Made by a program: the position numbers and the translations under genes
Part shown: in pieces, positions 54,098-63,901 of the stretch
Position numbering within the stretch: the stretch's first letter is position 1
Layout of the letters: every line of letters begins with the position of its first letter
Notes under the pieces: generated by a model
What the model was told of the DNA's origin: nothing
Database searches by the model: none
Seen by the model: only the letters and a program-made list of their open reading frames with translations
Source of the DNA: Gammaproteobacteria bacterium
GTDB taxonomy: Bacteria; Pseudomonadota; Gammaproteobacteria; Pseudomonadales; Azotimanducaceae
Assembly (NCBI GenBank): GCA_026706935.1
Contig: JAPOXV010000026.1
Location: 525,721 to 589,720 of the forward strand
DNA: 64,000 bases
Direction: 5' to 3'

Positions 54098-56878
54098 TTA
54101 CATTTTTACGCGAACGCCAAACTGGAATCGGCGTCCGGCGTTGATCGCGCTTGAAAAGTGTTCGTCTTCTCCCGTGGCTATTAGGTTGTAGTAGTACACG
54201 TTTTCGTCGCCGATGTTGATTGCTTCAAGACTAAACGCAACCCGTTCGTTCAACGTGAAGCCAATCGATGCATCGAGCTGCGAATACGCGTCAACGAAGT
54301 ACGGATGACCCTGACCATCCGCAATAGCATCAAGAAAGTCATCGCGGAAGTTGTAGGAGACGCGTGCGGCAATCCGTTCTTTCTCATAGAACAACGTAAA
54401 GTTCACAGTATTCTCTGAGAGACCGGGTATCCCGTACGCAGCGTTCGTTTTTTCGTTTCGGAAATCAGATCCCGAGTTAATGAACGTCCAGTTTGCGATG
54501 ACGCCTAGACCGTCGAAAGGTGCGCGAAGCAGATCTGCAAAGGTACGCTGAAAAGCCAGCTCGACACCGGTTAAGCTCGATGCACCTGAGTTCAAAGGTC
54601 TAAACAGCGAGAACACGAGCGGTAGATTTGTTTCAGGATCGGTTAGCCCAGGAAACGGTACCTCCTCGATATCAGGTTGGACAAAAGCTTCAATGTCCTT
54701 CGTGAAGAATCCCACCTGCGCAATGGAGTAGTCAGCGAAATACCACTCGAAAGCAAGGTCGAATTGTGTGGCCATCGTCGGATCGAGCTCACCATTTCCA
54801 CCACGCATGGTGCGTACTCGAGCCTGTACTGACTTGCGAGGGTTCAGATCCAGATATCGTGGGCGGCTCATCACTCTTGCGAGAGATGCGCGAATCACGA
54901 TATCTTCGCGAGGGTCGAAGCGCAGATTCAGTGCTGGCAATACTCTTGAGTAGTCGTGACCGACATTGACGTAGGTTGGATCGGACAGGATGATCTCAGG
55001 TACGGTTGGATCGGAGTAGTCAATAGATTCAGGTTCGGTGATTTGCCCGACGGAGCCGGTGCTATTGTTGACATAGCGAACGCCAAAATTGCCGGAATAG
55101 GGTGTTTCGCCCAACTCACCGGTAAAGGTAACCATCGCATAGACGGCAGTACCGTCGTCATCGTGGTTTAAGTCTTCGTTGAATCGACCGACAGTGAAGT
55201 CCTCCAAAGCCTTCGCCGTTCCGGTATTGAAGCCGCCACCCGCCCTAATTTCATCCGCGCGGGTCACGAAAGTCCGCTGAATCACGTCGAGATTGGGGTT
55301 CACGATCGGCGCTGGGAACTGATTGCCGAGTCCGCTTAGGAAATCGTCTTCGGCGGGGAATGGATAACGACCTCCGAATTCGTCCAGGCTTGACCGGATA
55401 AATGCTCGACTATTTAGATAGCGATGCCGGTCGCGTCTGTTTTGATCGTACCTTCTGATCCCAAACTGTGCTGATTCAAGCCAAGCTCCGCCGATTTCGA
55501 ACGTCGCGTCCGCTCTCATCTGGATGACCTCGTCGTCGACTAGATGATCTTGGATTGAGTGTTTAACTACTTCAAAGAAATCTGGGTCGTTGATTGGTGA
55601 TGTCGTCGTGAGCGCTGGTAGGCCTCCTGGACCGTATTTTCGATAGGACATTTGCGCGCGCGTATTTCGAATCAGGTAGTCACGATTGGTAATCGGAGAC
55701 TCTGTCTGAGAAATCGTTGCATCGAAGTTCAAGGAAAGCCGGTCCGTTGCTTGAAATTGAAGATTCGCGCCGATATTCATAGCTTCGGTATCGACAACCT
55801 CGGTCGCGTGTTGTACGAACAATCCTGCACCAGATGTCGAGACTTCCGTGAAGATGTTGGTCCCGTTATCGCTTTCGATCGCAGCCGACGTAATGCGAGG
55901 ATGTCCTTGTTGAAGCCTGAAATCCCGCCAGAAGTCACGTTCGTCTTCTTGGTTGGCGGTGTATAAAAGGTCAACCGTTACATCAACACGGTCGGATGGA
56001 CGAAACTGCAAAGACGAAGAAACGTTCAAGCGATCGCGATCCGTGATGTGCAGTTCCCCGAGAAGTTGACGTGGGTAATAACCCGTCATGGTGACGCCGT
56101 CCAGCGTGACCGTTCTTGGGTCGCCAATGTAAGAGTAATGATGTAACGAGTCTGATCGGAAAACACGGTTGTCCCACTGTGCAGACACCATGAAGCCGAG
56201 ATCCTCCGTCAGAAGATCACTGAATAGGGCGAATACGCCAGGCGCGGTATCGTCCGCTAATTCGTTGATCGTCGTGTCAAAATTGAATGCCATGTGACGT
56301 TCGCCGAGGTCAAATGGCTTACGTGCTTGAATGTCGACAAATCCACCAAGACCACCTTCGACGTGATCGGCACGAGGCGATTTGCTGACTTCAACTGCCT
56401 GAACCAGTCCGGATTGAAAAGCATTGAACCCAACAACGCGCGACCCAGCGTTGGTTGCACCACGCCCATCGTGGCTACCGGGCGAAACATTGGATGCGGA
56501 TACTCGCCCATTGATCGTTGTTTGCACGAAATTCGGACCGAGCCCGCGTACGCTGACGAAAGCACCTTCGCCACTCTTGCGGTCGATCGCGACTCCGCTT
56601 ACTCGCTGAAGCGCTTCCGCGAGGTTTTGATCGGGAAACAATCCGATATCTTCAGCCGTAATGGTGTCTTTGAAGTGGTCGGCCAGCTTCTTACGGTCGA
56701 GGGACTGCTGCATACTGCCGCGAATCCCATATACGACCACTTCCTCTGTGACCTGATCGGCTTCTTCCTCTTCCGCATCAGTATCCTGAGCTGAAATGTT
56801 GAGGTAGCTCGATGAGGCAATAAATACGAAGGCCATGCTCGTCCAAAATGACCGCGTATAGATACTCAAGGATGCCAT
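54098..56878 (-). CDS. TonB-dependent receptor (Caulobacter/Xanthomonas carbohydrate type)
   Basis: 926 residues with a signal peptide. The N-terminal plug starts EEVVVYGIRGSMQQSLDRKK and continues AEDIGLFPDQNLAEALQRVSGVAIDR, VSVRGLGPNF and VEVSKSPRADHVEGGLGGFVDI, which is characteristic of the TIGR01782 group. The rest is a 22-strand beta-barrel ending in FQFGVRVKM with a C-terminal aromatic-rich strand. These receptors import large substrates, often glycans, across the outer membrane. It sits between the YejBE-like permeases and the second YejA-like binding protein, so it may bring in the same substrate. Confidence 0.93.
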   Translation of the reverse strand: MASLSIYTRSFWTSMAFVFIASSSYLNISAQDTDAEEEEADQVTEEVVVYGIRGSMQQSLDRKKLADHFKDTITAEDIGLFPDQNLAEALQRVSGVAIDRKSGEGAFVSVRGLGPNFVQTTINGRVSASNVSPGSHDGRGATNAGSRVVGFNAFQSGLVQAVEVSKSPRADHVEGGLGGFVDIQARKPFDLGERHMAFNFDTTINELADDTAPGVFALFSDLLTEDLGFMVSAQWDNRVFRSDSLHHYSYIGDPRTVTLDGVTMTGYYPRQLLGELHITDRDRLNVSSSLQFRPSDRVDVTVDLLYTANQEDERDFWRDFRLQQGHPRITSAAIESDNGTNIFTEVSTSGAGLFVQHATEVVDTEAMNIGANLQFQATDRLSLNFDATISQTESPITNRDYLIRNTRAQMSYRKYGPGGLPALTTTSPINDPDFFEVVKHSIQDHLVDDEVIQMRADATFEIGGAWLESAQFGIRRYDQNRRDRHRYLNSRAFIRSSLDEFGGRYPFPAEDDFLSGLGNQFPAPIVNPNLDVIQRTFVTRADEIRAGGGFNTGTAKALEDFTVGRFNEDLNHDDDGTAVYAMVTFTGELGETPYSGNFGVRYVNNSTGSVGQITEPESIDYSDPTVPEIILSDPTYVNVGHDYSRVLPALNLRFDPREDIVIRASLARVMSRPRYLDLNPRKSVQARVRTMRGGNGELDPTMATQFDLAFEWYFADYSIAQVGFFTKDIEAFVQPDIEEVPFPGLTDPETNLPLVFSLFRPLNSGASSLTGVELAFQRTFADLLRAPFDGLGVIANWTFINSGSDFRNEKTNAAYGIPGLSENTVNFTLFYEKERIAARVSYNFRDDFLDAIADGQGHPYFVDAYSQLDASIGFTLNERVAFSLEAINIGDENVYYYNLIATGEDEHFSSAINAGRRFQFGVRVKM

Positions 56879-56995
56879 AAAGACTCCCGTAGTTGGAGAA
56901 GGATTATTCCCCTATGATACTTGAGCTTCCTTCGTATTGAGGAGAGCTCAGAGGGCTCGAAAGCTGATTCAAGGGGTGACTAGCTGCGCCTTCCT

Positions 56996-58087
56996 TCAAT
57001 TGATAGCACGGCGTGGATCGAATGCGTCGCGAACTCCCTCCCCAACAAACACCAGTAGAGTCAGCATGATCGCAAGCGTGAAAAAGCCTGATAACCCAAG
57101 CCATGGGGCGTGTAAGTTCGCTTTGCCTTGTGCGAGTAACTCGCCTAAGGATGGATAGCCTGCCGGAAGACCGAAACCCAGAAAGTCGAGGGAAGTGAGA
57201 GTCGTGATCGAGCCGTTCAGAATGAATGGGAGAAAGGTCAGTGTAGCAACCATCGCATTGGGTAACACGTACTTAAACATGATTTTGAGATCTCTCTCGC
57301 CGAGCGCACGAGCAGCATTTACGTACTCAAAGTTACGTGTTCGGAGGAACTCGGCGCGAACAACGGCAACCAACGCCATCCAATTGAACATAACGAGTAG
57401 GGAAAGCAATATAAACGGATTAGGCTCAAAGATGCTTGCCAACACAATGATGACGAACAGCGTCGGTAGTCCGGACCACACTTCGACCACACGTTGACCG
57501 ATTAGGTCAACTAACCCGCCGAAATACCCTTGGGAGGAGCCGACGGTAATTCCGATCACGGACGTGATAAGGGTCAAAGCTAGTCCAAATAACACGGATA
57601 ACCGAAAACCATAAATCAACCGAGCGGTTACGTCACGTGCCACATCGTCGGTACCAAGCCAATGGCGCTTACTCGGTGCAGCGGGCACAGTACCTTCGGT
57701 GTGACGATCGATCGTGTCGTGACTAAACGGAATCGGAGGCCATAACATCCAACCGTTTCCTTTCTCGACTAAGTCTTGAACGACTGGTGACGCATAGTGC
57801 GCTTCGGTTTCGAATACGCCGCCAAATTCGGTTTCCGGATACTCGAAGATCATCGGGATATAGAAATTGCCTTTGTACTTCAAGATGATGGGTTTGTCGT
57901 TCGCGATTACCTCCGCAAATAGACTCGCAAACACCAATGTACCGATGATCCACAGGCTCCAATAGCCGCGTTTATTCGCCTTGAAGTTCGCCCATCGCCG
58001 CTGGGTTAACGGTGAAAACTGAGGACGTCGACGTTCCGCATGATTCGGAGTCGGCGTCTCAAGCAGCGCAGCTTCGGTGTCTGACAT
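56996..58087 (-). CDS. Oligopeptide-type ABC transporter permease, YejE-like (copy 2)
   Basis: 363 residues. It has a longer cytoplasmic N-terminus than copy 1 (about 30 residues before RRWANFKANKRGYWSLWIIG), then the same pattern: HWLGTDDVARDVTARLIYGFR, five helices, and an EAA-like loop ARALGERDLKIMFKYVLPNAM. The start overlaps the YejB-like stop by 1 bp (TAATG). It shares most of its length with the copy at 36334, indicating gene duplication or transfer. Confidence 0.93.
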   Translation of the reverse strand: MSDTEAALLETPTPNHAERRRPQFSPLTQRRWANFKANKRGYWSLWIIGTLVFASLFAEVIANDKPIILKYKGNFYIPMIFEYPETEFGGVFETEAHYASPVVQDLVEKGNGWMLWPPIPFSHDTIDRHTEGTVPAAPSKRHWLGTDDVARDVTARLIYGFRLSVLFGLALTLITSVIGITVGSSQGYFGGLVDLIGQRVVEVWSGLPTLFVIIVLASIFEPNPFILLSLLVMFNWMALVAVVRAEFLRTRNFEYVNAARALGERDLKIMFKYVLPNAMVATLTFLPFILNGSITTLTSLDFLGFGLPAGYPSLGELLAQGKANLHAPWLGLSGFFTLAIMLTLLVFVGEGVRDAFDPRRAIN

Positions 58088-59184
58088 TAGTTGCCGCGCG
58101 ACTCAAAATCGATACGCGGATCGACGAGCGTGTAGGTAATGTCGCCAACCAGAGTCATCACCAAGCCGACGAATGTGAAGACGAAAAGTGTCCCGAAAAT
58201 AATCGGGTAATCACGTCGTAGAACGGCATCAAAGCCAAGAAGACCGAGTCCGTCCAAGGAGAAAATTACTTCGATTAGGAGTGCGCCAGTGAAGAGGATG
58301 CCCACCAATGCAGCGGGGAAACCTGCTATTACGATCAGCATCGCGTTGCGGAAGACGTGTCCATACAGAACGCGATGTTCATCGAGACCTTTCGCACGCG
58401 CCGTCAAAACGTATTGTTTCGCGATCTCGTCGAGGAACGAATTCTTGGTCAACATCGTCAACGTAGCGAAGCCGCCGATGGTCAACGCGACGACGGGTAA
58501 CGCCAGATGCCAGAAATAGTCAACGATCTTGCCGCCGAAACTCAGTTCGTCGAAATTGTTCGAAGTAAGCCCTCTCAACGGAAATAAATCTAAGTAAGCG
58601 CCTCCGGCGAAGAGCACGATCAGAAAGACGGCGAATAGAAAACCGGGTACGGCGTAGCCAACGAAGATAACGCCACTCGTCCACGCGTCGAATTTGCCAC
58701 CGTCTCGCACAGCTTTTGCGACTCCAAGTGGGATGGAGATCAGATAGATCAACAGCATTGACCACAACCCTAGTGAGATGGACACTGGAAATCGTTCCAC
58801 AATGAGATCGATCACTGGTCGTCCTTCGAAATAGCTTTCACCAAGGTCGAGTGTGAGATAGTCCCCGATCATCTTGAAATAGCGCACATGCAAAGGCTTA
58901 TCAAACCCGAATTGCCTTTCAATTGCCTCGATCAGTTCGGGATCCAGTCCTTGTGCACCAGCGTACTGCGATTGGGCGGACGTAGAAGCGTCCATCTGGC
59001 GTGACGCACTCTGAGCTCCCGCGACCCGACTGGTAGCGCCGCCTGTGTCCTGACCCGTCAATGCTGCGATCATTTGATCGACAGGACCACCGGGCGCCAT
59101 CTGCACGATGAAGAAATTGAGAGTGATGATCCCAATCAGCGTCGGAACGAGTAGTAGAACGCGACGGAATAGGTACTTAGCCAT
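58087..59184 (-). CDS. Oligopeptide-type ABC transporter permease, YejB-like (copy 2)
   Basis: 365 residues, the same length as copy 1. Blocks [70 protein letters not shown] and [24 protein letters not shown] match it closely. It is the first gene of the second transport cluster and diverges from the second sulfatase (120 bp). There is again no ATPase gene. Confidence 0.93.
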   Translation of the reverse strand: MAKYLFRRVLLLVPTLIGIITLNFFIVQMAPGGPVDQMIAALTGQDTGGATSRVAGAQSASRQMDASTSAQSQYAGAQGLDPELIEAIERQFGFDKPLHVRYFKMIGDYLTLDLGESYFEGRPVIDLIVERFPVSISLGLWSMLLIYLISIPLGVAKAVRDGGKFDAWTSGVIFVGYAVPGFLFAVFLIVLFAGGAYLDLFPLRGLTSNNFDELSFGGKIVDYFWHLALPVVALTIGGFATLTMLTKNSFLDEIAKQYVLTARAKGLDEHRVLYGHVFRNAMLIVIAGFPAALVGILFTGALLIEVIFSLDGLGLLGFDAVLRRDYPIIFGTLFVFTFVGLVMTLVGDITYTLVDPRIDFESRGN

Positions 59185-59304
59185 GGTTTACTTGGCTGTG
59201 ATCGTGCCGCAGAGTTTTTAAACCGCCGAAGTCTAACGAGCTGCGTCGAGTCAGCGCTTCGCTACCATTGCGGTTCCTGCCAATCCGTCGGGCAAAATCG
59301 CACT
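59185..59304. promoter_or_regulatory. Divergent region between YejB-like copy 2 and sulfatase 2
   Basis: 120 bp between the two starts. Both promoters should be here, giving a way to coregulate the importer and the sulfatase. I see no obvious operator palindrome. Confidence 0.4.
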
Positions 59305-60783
59305 GTGCCCCGCAAACCCAACATTGTCCTGATCTTCTCCGACCAACATCGGGGCGACACGCTTGGATGTGTTGGAAACAAGGTAGCTCGAACGCCGAAT
59401 TTGGATAGCTTGGCCGCCGAAGGTGTGACGTTTCGAAACTGCAACACGAACTCTCCACTGTGTATGCCCGCAAGGGCTTCATTGATGACAGGGATGTACG
59501 TCAATGAACACGGTGTCTGGGGGAATCGTAATGAAGCCGATCGACACGGGCCGAGCCACGTAAGGAACATCAGAGACGCAGGCTATTGCACCGCCGTGAT
59601 CGGCAAGACCCATTTCCGGTTGTACCAAGCCGATGACGGCCACACCCGTGATCACGAGTTCGGATTACACGACTGGGGATACGAATTCGCTCACGAGGTC
59701 AAGGACACGATCCCCTCGGCCACGCACCGTTGCTACTACTCAGATTTCCTGAAGGCAAGGCGGAAGCTGCAGGTCTATGAGGACTGCGCGCGCAACTTCC
59801 GGCTCGGGCAAAGCACAGGATTTCTCCGTCCGTGGGAACACCTGCCCAACCTCCTCGAAGAGGATGAGCATATTGACATGTATATCGCCAATACGGCGTC
59901 GGAGTGGATTCGAAGCTATGTGGACGACAGACCGTTCTACCTGCAGATCTGCTTGATGGGGCCGCATCCGCCGTTTGACGCTCCGTCGAGATTCAGGGAC
60001 ATGTTCGACCCGGAGGAAATGCCCCAAGCGATCATGGCTCCTCCTGCGGAACCCGTTTCTCCCCAGATCGGTACGATGTTCTCGCGGCGGGGACTCTCTG
60101 ACATGTCCGAGTCTCAGAGTCGCACGTATACGAGTCATTACTACGCCAAGGTCGCATTTGATGACTACGCGATCGGCACAGTCATTCAGGCTTTGCGCGG
60201 AACGAGTCTAATGGACAACACATGGATCGTCTATACGTCCGACCACGGCGAAATGCTAGGTGATCACCTTTTTGCGCAAAAGTCGGTGTTCTACGAAGGC
60301 GCATTGAACGTGCCGCTGATCGTTAGACCGCCCGGCGGGACGAAACCATGGTCAGTGCATGGTCTGACGGACCACTATGACATCTGCTCAACCCTGCTTG
60401 AAGCGGCGAGCGCCGACCAAATTGAAATCGACCATGGTCTTTCTTTGCTTCCGAAGGTTAACGCCGGTCCGGATGCGACCGATGCCCAGCGCGGCAAGGA
60501 CGTTGTTTTCAGCGAAGTGAACCTGTATTCGATGGCACGCTCGGAGCGGTACAAGCTCAGCATCGACTCATTAACGCGAAAGCCCGTGGAACTGTACGAT
60601 CTGACCAACGATCCAAGCGAGCTCCAAAACGTGGTGAACGAAGAACGACATTCGGGCATATGTGATCATTTCTTGGCGGAGCACTTCAGTCACCTGTTGG
60701 CGAATCTGAACGAGCCGCAGCTCGAGTTGTACCAGAGCGGTGGGATACCGACTCGACTGCATGCGGAATATCCGGAGTACTGA
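59305..60783 (+). CDS. Sulfatase (formylglycine-dependent), second copy
   Basis: 492 residues from a GTG start. The metal site NIVLIFSDQHRGD is followed by TNSPLCMPARASLMTG: Cys53 in CxPxR is the formylglycine site. GKTHFRL, ICLMGPHPPFDAPSRF and YTSDHGEMLGDHLFAQKSVFYEGALNVPLIV complete the alkaline-phosphatase-like core. It is recognisably related to the sulfatase at 34845 (SNSPLC, PSHVR, RDAGY and GKTH segments in common). No signal peptide, so probably cytoplasmic. Divergent from the second Yej-type cluster. Confidence 0.94.
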   Translation: MPRKPNIVLIFSDQHRGDTLGCVGNKVARTPNLDSLAAEGVTFRNCNTNSPLCMPARASLMTGMYVNEHGVWGNRNEADRHGPSHVRNIRDAGYCTAVIGKTHFRLYQADDGHTRDHEFGLHDWGYEFAHEVKDTIPSATHRCYYSDFLKARRKLQVYEDCARNFRLGQSTGFLRPWEHLPNLLEEDEHIDMYIANTASEWIRSYVDDRPFYLQICLMGPHPPFDAPSRFRDMFDPEEMPQAIMAPPAEPVSPQIGTMFSRRGLSDMSESQSRTYTSHYYAKVAFDDYAIGTVIQALRGTSLMDNTWIVYTSDHGEMLGDHLFAQKSVFYEGALNVPLIVRPPGGTKPWSVHGLTDHYDICSTLLEAASADQIEIDHGLSLLPKVNAGPDATDAQRGKDVVFSEVNLYSMARSERYKLSIDSLTRKPVELYDLTNDPSELQNVVNEERHSGICDHFLAEHFSHLLANLNEPQLELYQSGGIPTRLHAEYPEY

Positions 60784-61059
60784 GTGCTTGTAATGCGGCG
60801 ACAACATGGTGCGAGTTTGGTCGGTCTACGCCTGATTAATTGAGCTTCAAGACGGGTTGGTTGAGCCTAGTCTGGCGACGATGATTCAGGACATCGCCTG
60901 GAACATGGGAGTCCACGCGACTCCTCGTGGAGCTAGAAACTGTTTTCGAAAAATTCGTTGATCCTACCTAAACTTGCTCGTGGAAGTAAGGTGGTTTTTG
61001 AAAATGAGGGAGCAGAACCTCCGTAGCATGAAGCAAGTCGTCCAAGCGATCATCGAGTC
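60784..61059. other. Intergenic region left of the TnpB-like gene
   Basis: 276 bp without a gene. It contains a 10-bp palindrome TTTTCGAAAA (60943-60952) and a short hairpin TCCACG/CGTGGA (60912-60931). It probably contains the left boundary of the element carrying tnpB, but no terminal hairpin or target site can be fixed by eye. Confidence 0.4.
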
Positions 61060-62460
61060 ATGCCTCACATGAGCCAGCTGGTAACGCGCACGCTGACGGC
61101 GGACCCGCACCCGGATTTGCCTCGCATCGCCAAGATCATCGGTGGGATGCGCGCCGACATCTGGCAGCGTTACGGCGGCTTGAAAGCACTCCACCAAGAC
61201 CCCGTCAGGTACAAGTCCCAGTGTTCGGAACTCTATAAGCACTTGCACGTTGACGGCACGATCCGGAATCAGACGACAATTGATACGCTCAACGACATCA
61301 AGGCGTTCCGTGAAGCGGCGAAGAAGAAGGTCCGACAAGCCATTTACCGCCGTGCGGCCGGTGACGACGCTGAAATTGCGCGTCTCAACGGGTTATTGAA
61401 AAGCCCGCAGTGGCGTTCGGATAACTTTCTGCATCGGCAGATGCGCAAGCACTTCAGGCACGGGCAGGTTCGCCACCGCAATCAATTCATCGTCCGGTCC
61501 GATAAACACTTTGAGGCGGTCGTGGAAGGCCAATTGACCATCACCTTTCATATCGCCGCGAAGTACGGTTCGGACATCACGCTGACCATGAACACCAACG
61601 GCGATGGGGTGAATCTATCCCGCAAGAACCTGCGGATCATCCTGCGTGAGGATCACGTCGAGATCCACTACGCCTTTGAGAAGGGTGCCGGTGCGCCGTG
61701 TGGCACGAAGACGATTGGTGTCGACAAGGGCTACACCGAAGCGCTGGTGGACAGCGATGGGCATTTTCATGGTCGACGGTTCGGTGCGATCCTAAGCGAT
61801 TACACCGAAACGACGCGGACGTCGGGTCAAGCCCGCGGTAAGCTCCACGCGCTGGTACGAAAACACCAAGAACAGGGTCGTCACGCCAAGGCTGCACGTA
61901 TCAAGAAGCACAATCTCGGACGAAAGAAATTAGACCAACGGCGGCGGCTAACCAAGAAACGTCTTCGCAATGAAGCGTACAAGGCTGTCCATGCCGTGGT
62001 CAACAAGGCTGCGGTGGTCGCATCGGAAGATCTGACCGCCGCGTTTAATCGGCCGAAACCGTGGGGACGCGGTTTCAACCGACGCATGGGTTCCTGGGCG
62101 AAAGGCGTGCTCGCCGAAGCGTTGGAATCCGTGACGGCGCAGCGTTCAGCCAGCCATGTGCTGGTGAACGCCGCTTACAGTTCGCAAGTCAGTAGTCGAA
62201 CCGGTCGCCTGGAAGGCGAACGGCATGGCGACCGCTTCATCACCCCTGCTGGTGAGGTGCTGCGTAGCGACGTGAATGCTGCCCGTAACGTCCTGAGCCG
62301 AATCAATGACCCTGACATCAAGCGGTATACACCGTTCAGCGAGGTTCGAACGATTCTGTTAAGACGTTACTCCGGCGGAGAACTGCCCGTCAAGCGGCTT
62401 GAGTTGGGATGGGCGTTACGGCCGATCGTCAACCAAGTGCAGATACAACCCTCTGCGTAG
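61060..62460 (+). CDS. TnpB-like protein (IS200/IS605 OrfB family), RuvC triad intact, zinc ribbon lost
   Basis: 466 residues from the ATG at 61060 (an ATG at 61069 is an alternative). The C-terminal half is a RuvC-like nuclease with the TnpB order: GVDKGY (Asp222), VVASEDLT (Glu323) and RSDVNAARNVL (Asp404). Basic linkers such as KKLDQRRRLTKKRLR fit RNA binding. The stretch that should be the Cys4 zinc ribbon is YSSQVSSRTG and FITPAG, so all four cysteines are missing. No tnpA is nearby. TnpB proteins are RNA-guided nucleases whose guide RNA usually overlaps the 3' end of the gene. Whether this variant is active is unknown. Confidence 0.85.
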   Translation: MPHMSQLVTRTLTADPHPDLPRIAKIIGGMRADIWQRYGGLKALHQDPVRYKSQCSELYKHLHVDGTIRNQTTIDTLNDIKAFREAAKKKVRQAIYRRAAGDDAEIARLNGLLKSPQWRSDNFLHRQMRKHFRHGQVRHRNQFIVRSDKHFEAVVEGQLTITFHIAAKYGSDITLTMNTNGDGVNLSRKNLRIILREDHVEIHYAFEKGAGAPCGTKTIGVDKGYTEALVDSDGHFHGRRFGAILSDYTETTRTSGQARGKLHALVRKHQEQGRHAKAARIKKHNLGRKKLDQRRRLTKKRLRNEAYKAVHAVVNKAAVVASEDLTAAFNRPKPWGRGFNRRMGSWAKGVLAEALESVTAQRSASHVLVNAAYSSQVSSRTGRLEGERHGDRFITPAGEVLRSDVNAARNVLSRINDPDIKRYTPFSEVRTILLRRYSGGELPVKRLELGWALRPIVNQVQIQPSA

Positions 62461-62515
62461 AAATAGGCAGGTTTTTAGGGACAGTGTGAGCCGACAGGAA
62501 GGTTCCTAAGATCTG

Positions 62516-63901
62516 TCAGGGATTTTGAGGCGGATTGAAGGAGAACGGAACTCTCAAGTGCTCCGTGTCGATGTCCTGGTCTAGCAAAAATCGGGTTTCG
62601 GGTTCAATCAACACATCCGGTACTTGGTGCGAGGTGCCTTCGACTACGACGAGCTGCGATTCCGTAAAGCCCTTTCTCACGGCCTCTGCGTTGGAAATAG
62701 GAGTGCGTCCGTCCAAAGTACCCGCGCAGAAGAGGGTTGGCGTACCCGTGATGACTGGCTTTCGGAAATCGTCGCCAAGATCTTCGACGCCGAGTACATC
62801 GCCGACGAACGGGAATGGCAGGTTGAAGCTGTCGTCGAGAAGTGCCTGATGACGCTCCACTTCGATTCGACGCATTCGTTCAGGCGTGGCGCCAGACGCG
62901 AAGTCCATGGCCAGCATCATGGCGTGCATTCCGGGAGCAGTGAGCCATCGGGCTAGTCGGCTCGAAGAATCACGCAGGTCGCGTTGGGCAAGCTGTCGGA
63001 CCAGTGTCGGTAACCCTTTGATTGCGCGGACGCTACCAAGCGCGCTACCGAGCAAGAGCTGTAGCGCGAATTTACCGATGGGTGCTGCTTGATCGCTTCC
63101 AGGCATCTCAATCCATTCCGATTTCCGCTCGAAGTCATCGAGAACGGATGCAAGTTCCGCGTAAAGATCAGCGAATTCTCCCTTGAGAGCTGGATCTTCC
63201 CGGGCGAGGTCGGTGAGATGGCGGAAGTGACGATCAGTGTTCGAAGGTAGCTTGTGGGTGTCGTTGAGTCCTTCCACAATGCACAGAATCGCTCTCGAGA
63301 CGCGATCACCGTGCTCTCGGAGCACCGTCAATCCCAGGTGCGATCCATAACTCGCACCATGCAAGTTGATGGTCTCGGATCCCAGCGCCCGACGCAGGTC
63401 GTCGACATCGTGTGAGCTTTCGACGGTGTTAAAGTCGTTGAGGTTCACGCCAGCTTCGTTGTAGTACGCCGACAGCCGCTTCGCATTTTCGCGGTGCGCC
63501 ACAAGGAATCCGTCCCGGTCCAGTGGCAAAGCGAGGTTGTAGTTTGGCGACCACGGGTTGACAAGATTCGGGAGGCTTCGCTGACACCCGCGCTGGTCGA
63601 AGGTCACCACGTCACAGATATCGGACAACCGTTCTGCGTGGTCAAAAAAATGCCCTTCGAAGGCACCGATTGCCGCTGCTCCTGGTCCGCCTGCGAGCAC
63701 AACCAGCGGCGGTAAGCCGTAATCCCGTTTCGCCCGCAGCCGAACAAAGGGTAGTGCGAGTGCCGGACTCTCGCTACGGTTACGGCAGGACGGTACCAGA
63801 AGCGTCCCCCGATCGACATCACGATGGCGATTGCTTGCGGAGTGGGTCAACCGCGCCGGCCAAGGACCGACTACGCGATACTCGTCGTCGCGCAGGAGCA
63901 T
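62516..63901 (-). CDS. Alpha/beta hydrolase (proline iminopeptidase/TAP-like)
   Basis: About 461 residues from the ATG at 63901 (MLLRDDEYRVVGPWP). The frame extends to a TTG at 63988, after which a stop follows at the window edge, so the gene is complete either way. Features are the oxyanion loop VVLAGGPGAAAIG, TFDQRGCQRS, the nucleophile elbow HGASYGSHL, and a C-terminal TAP-like region with TPTLFCAGTLDGRTP and the catalytic His in GTSHQVP. No signal peptide is seen. It probably cleaves small peptides or esters. It is tail-to-tail with the TnpB-like gene, 55 bp apart. Confidence 0.88.
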   Translation of the reverse strand: MLLRDDEYRVVGPWPARLTHSASNRHRDVDRGTLLVPSCRNRSESPALALPFVRLRAKRDYGLPPLVVLAGGPGAAAIGAFEGHFFDHAERLSDICDVVTFDQRGCQRSLPNLVNPWSPNYNLALPLDRDGFLVAHRENAKRLSAYYNEAGVNLNDFNTVESSHDVDDLRRALGSETINLHGASYGSHLGLTVLREHGDRVSRAILCIVEGLNDTHKLPSNTDRHFRHLTDLAREDPALKGEFADLYAELASVLDDFERKSEWIEMPGSDQAAPIGKFALQLLLGSALGSVRAIKGLPTLVRQLAQRDLRDSSSRLARWLTAPGMHAMMLAMDFASGATPERMRRIEVERHQALLDDSFNLPFPFVGDVLGVEDLGDDFRKPVITGTPTLFCAGTLDGRTPISNAEAVRKGFTESQLVVVEGTSHQVPDVLIEPETRFLLDQDIDTEHLRVPFSFNPPQNP

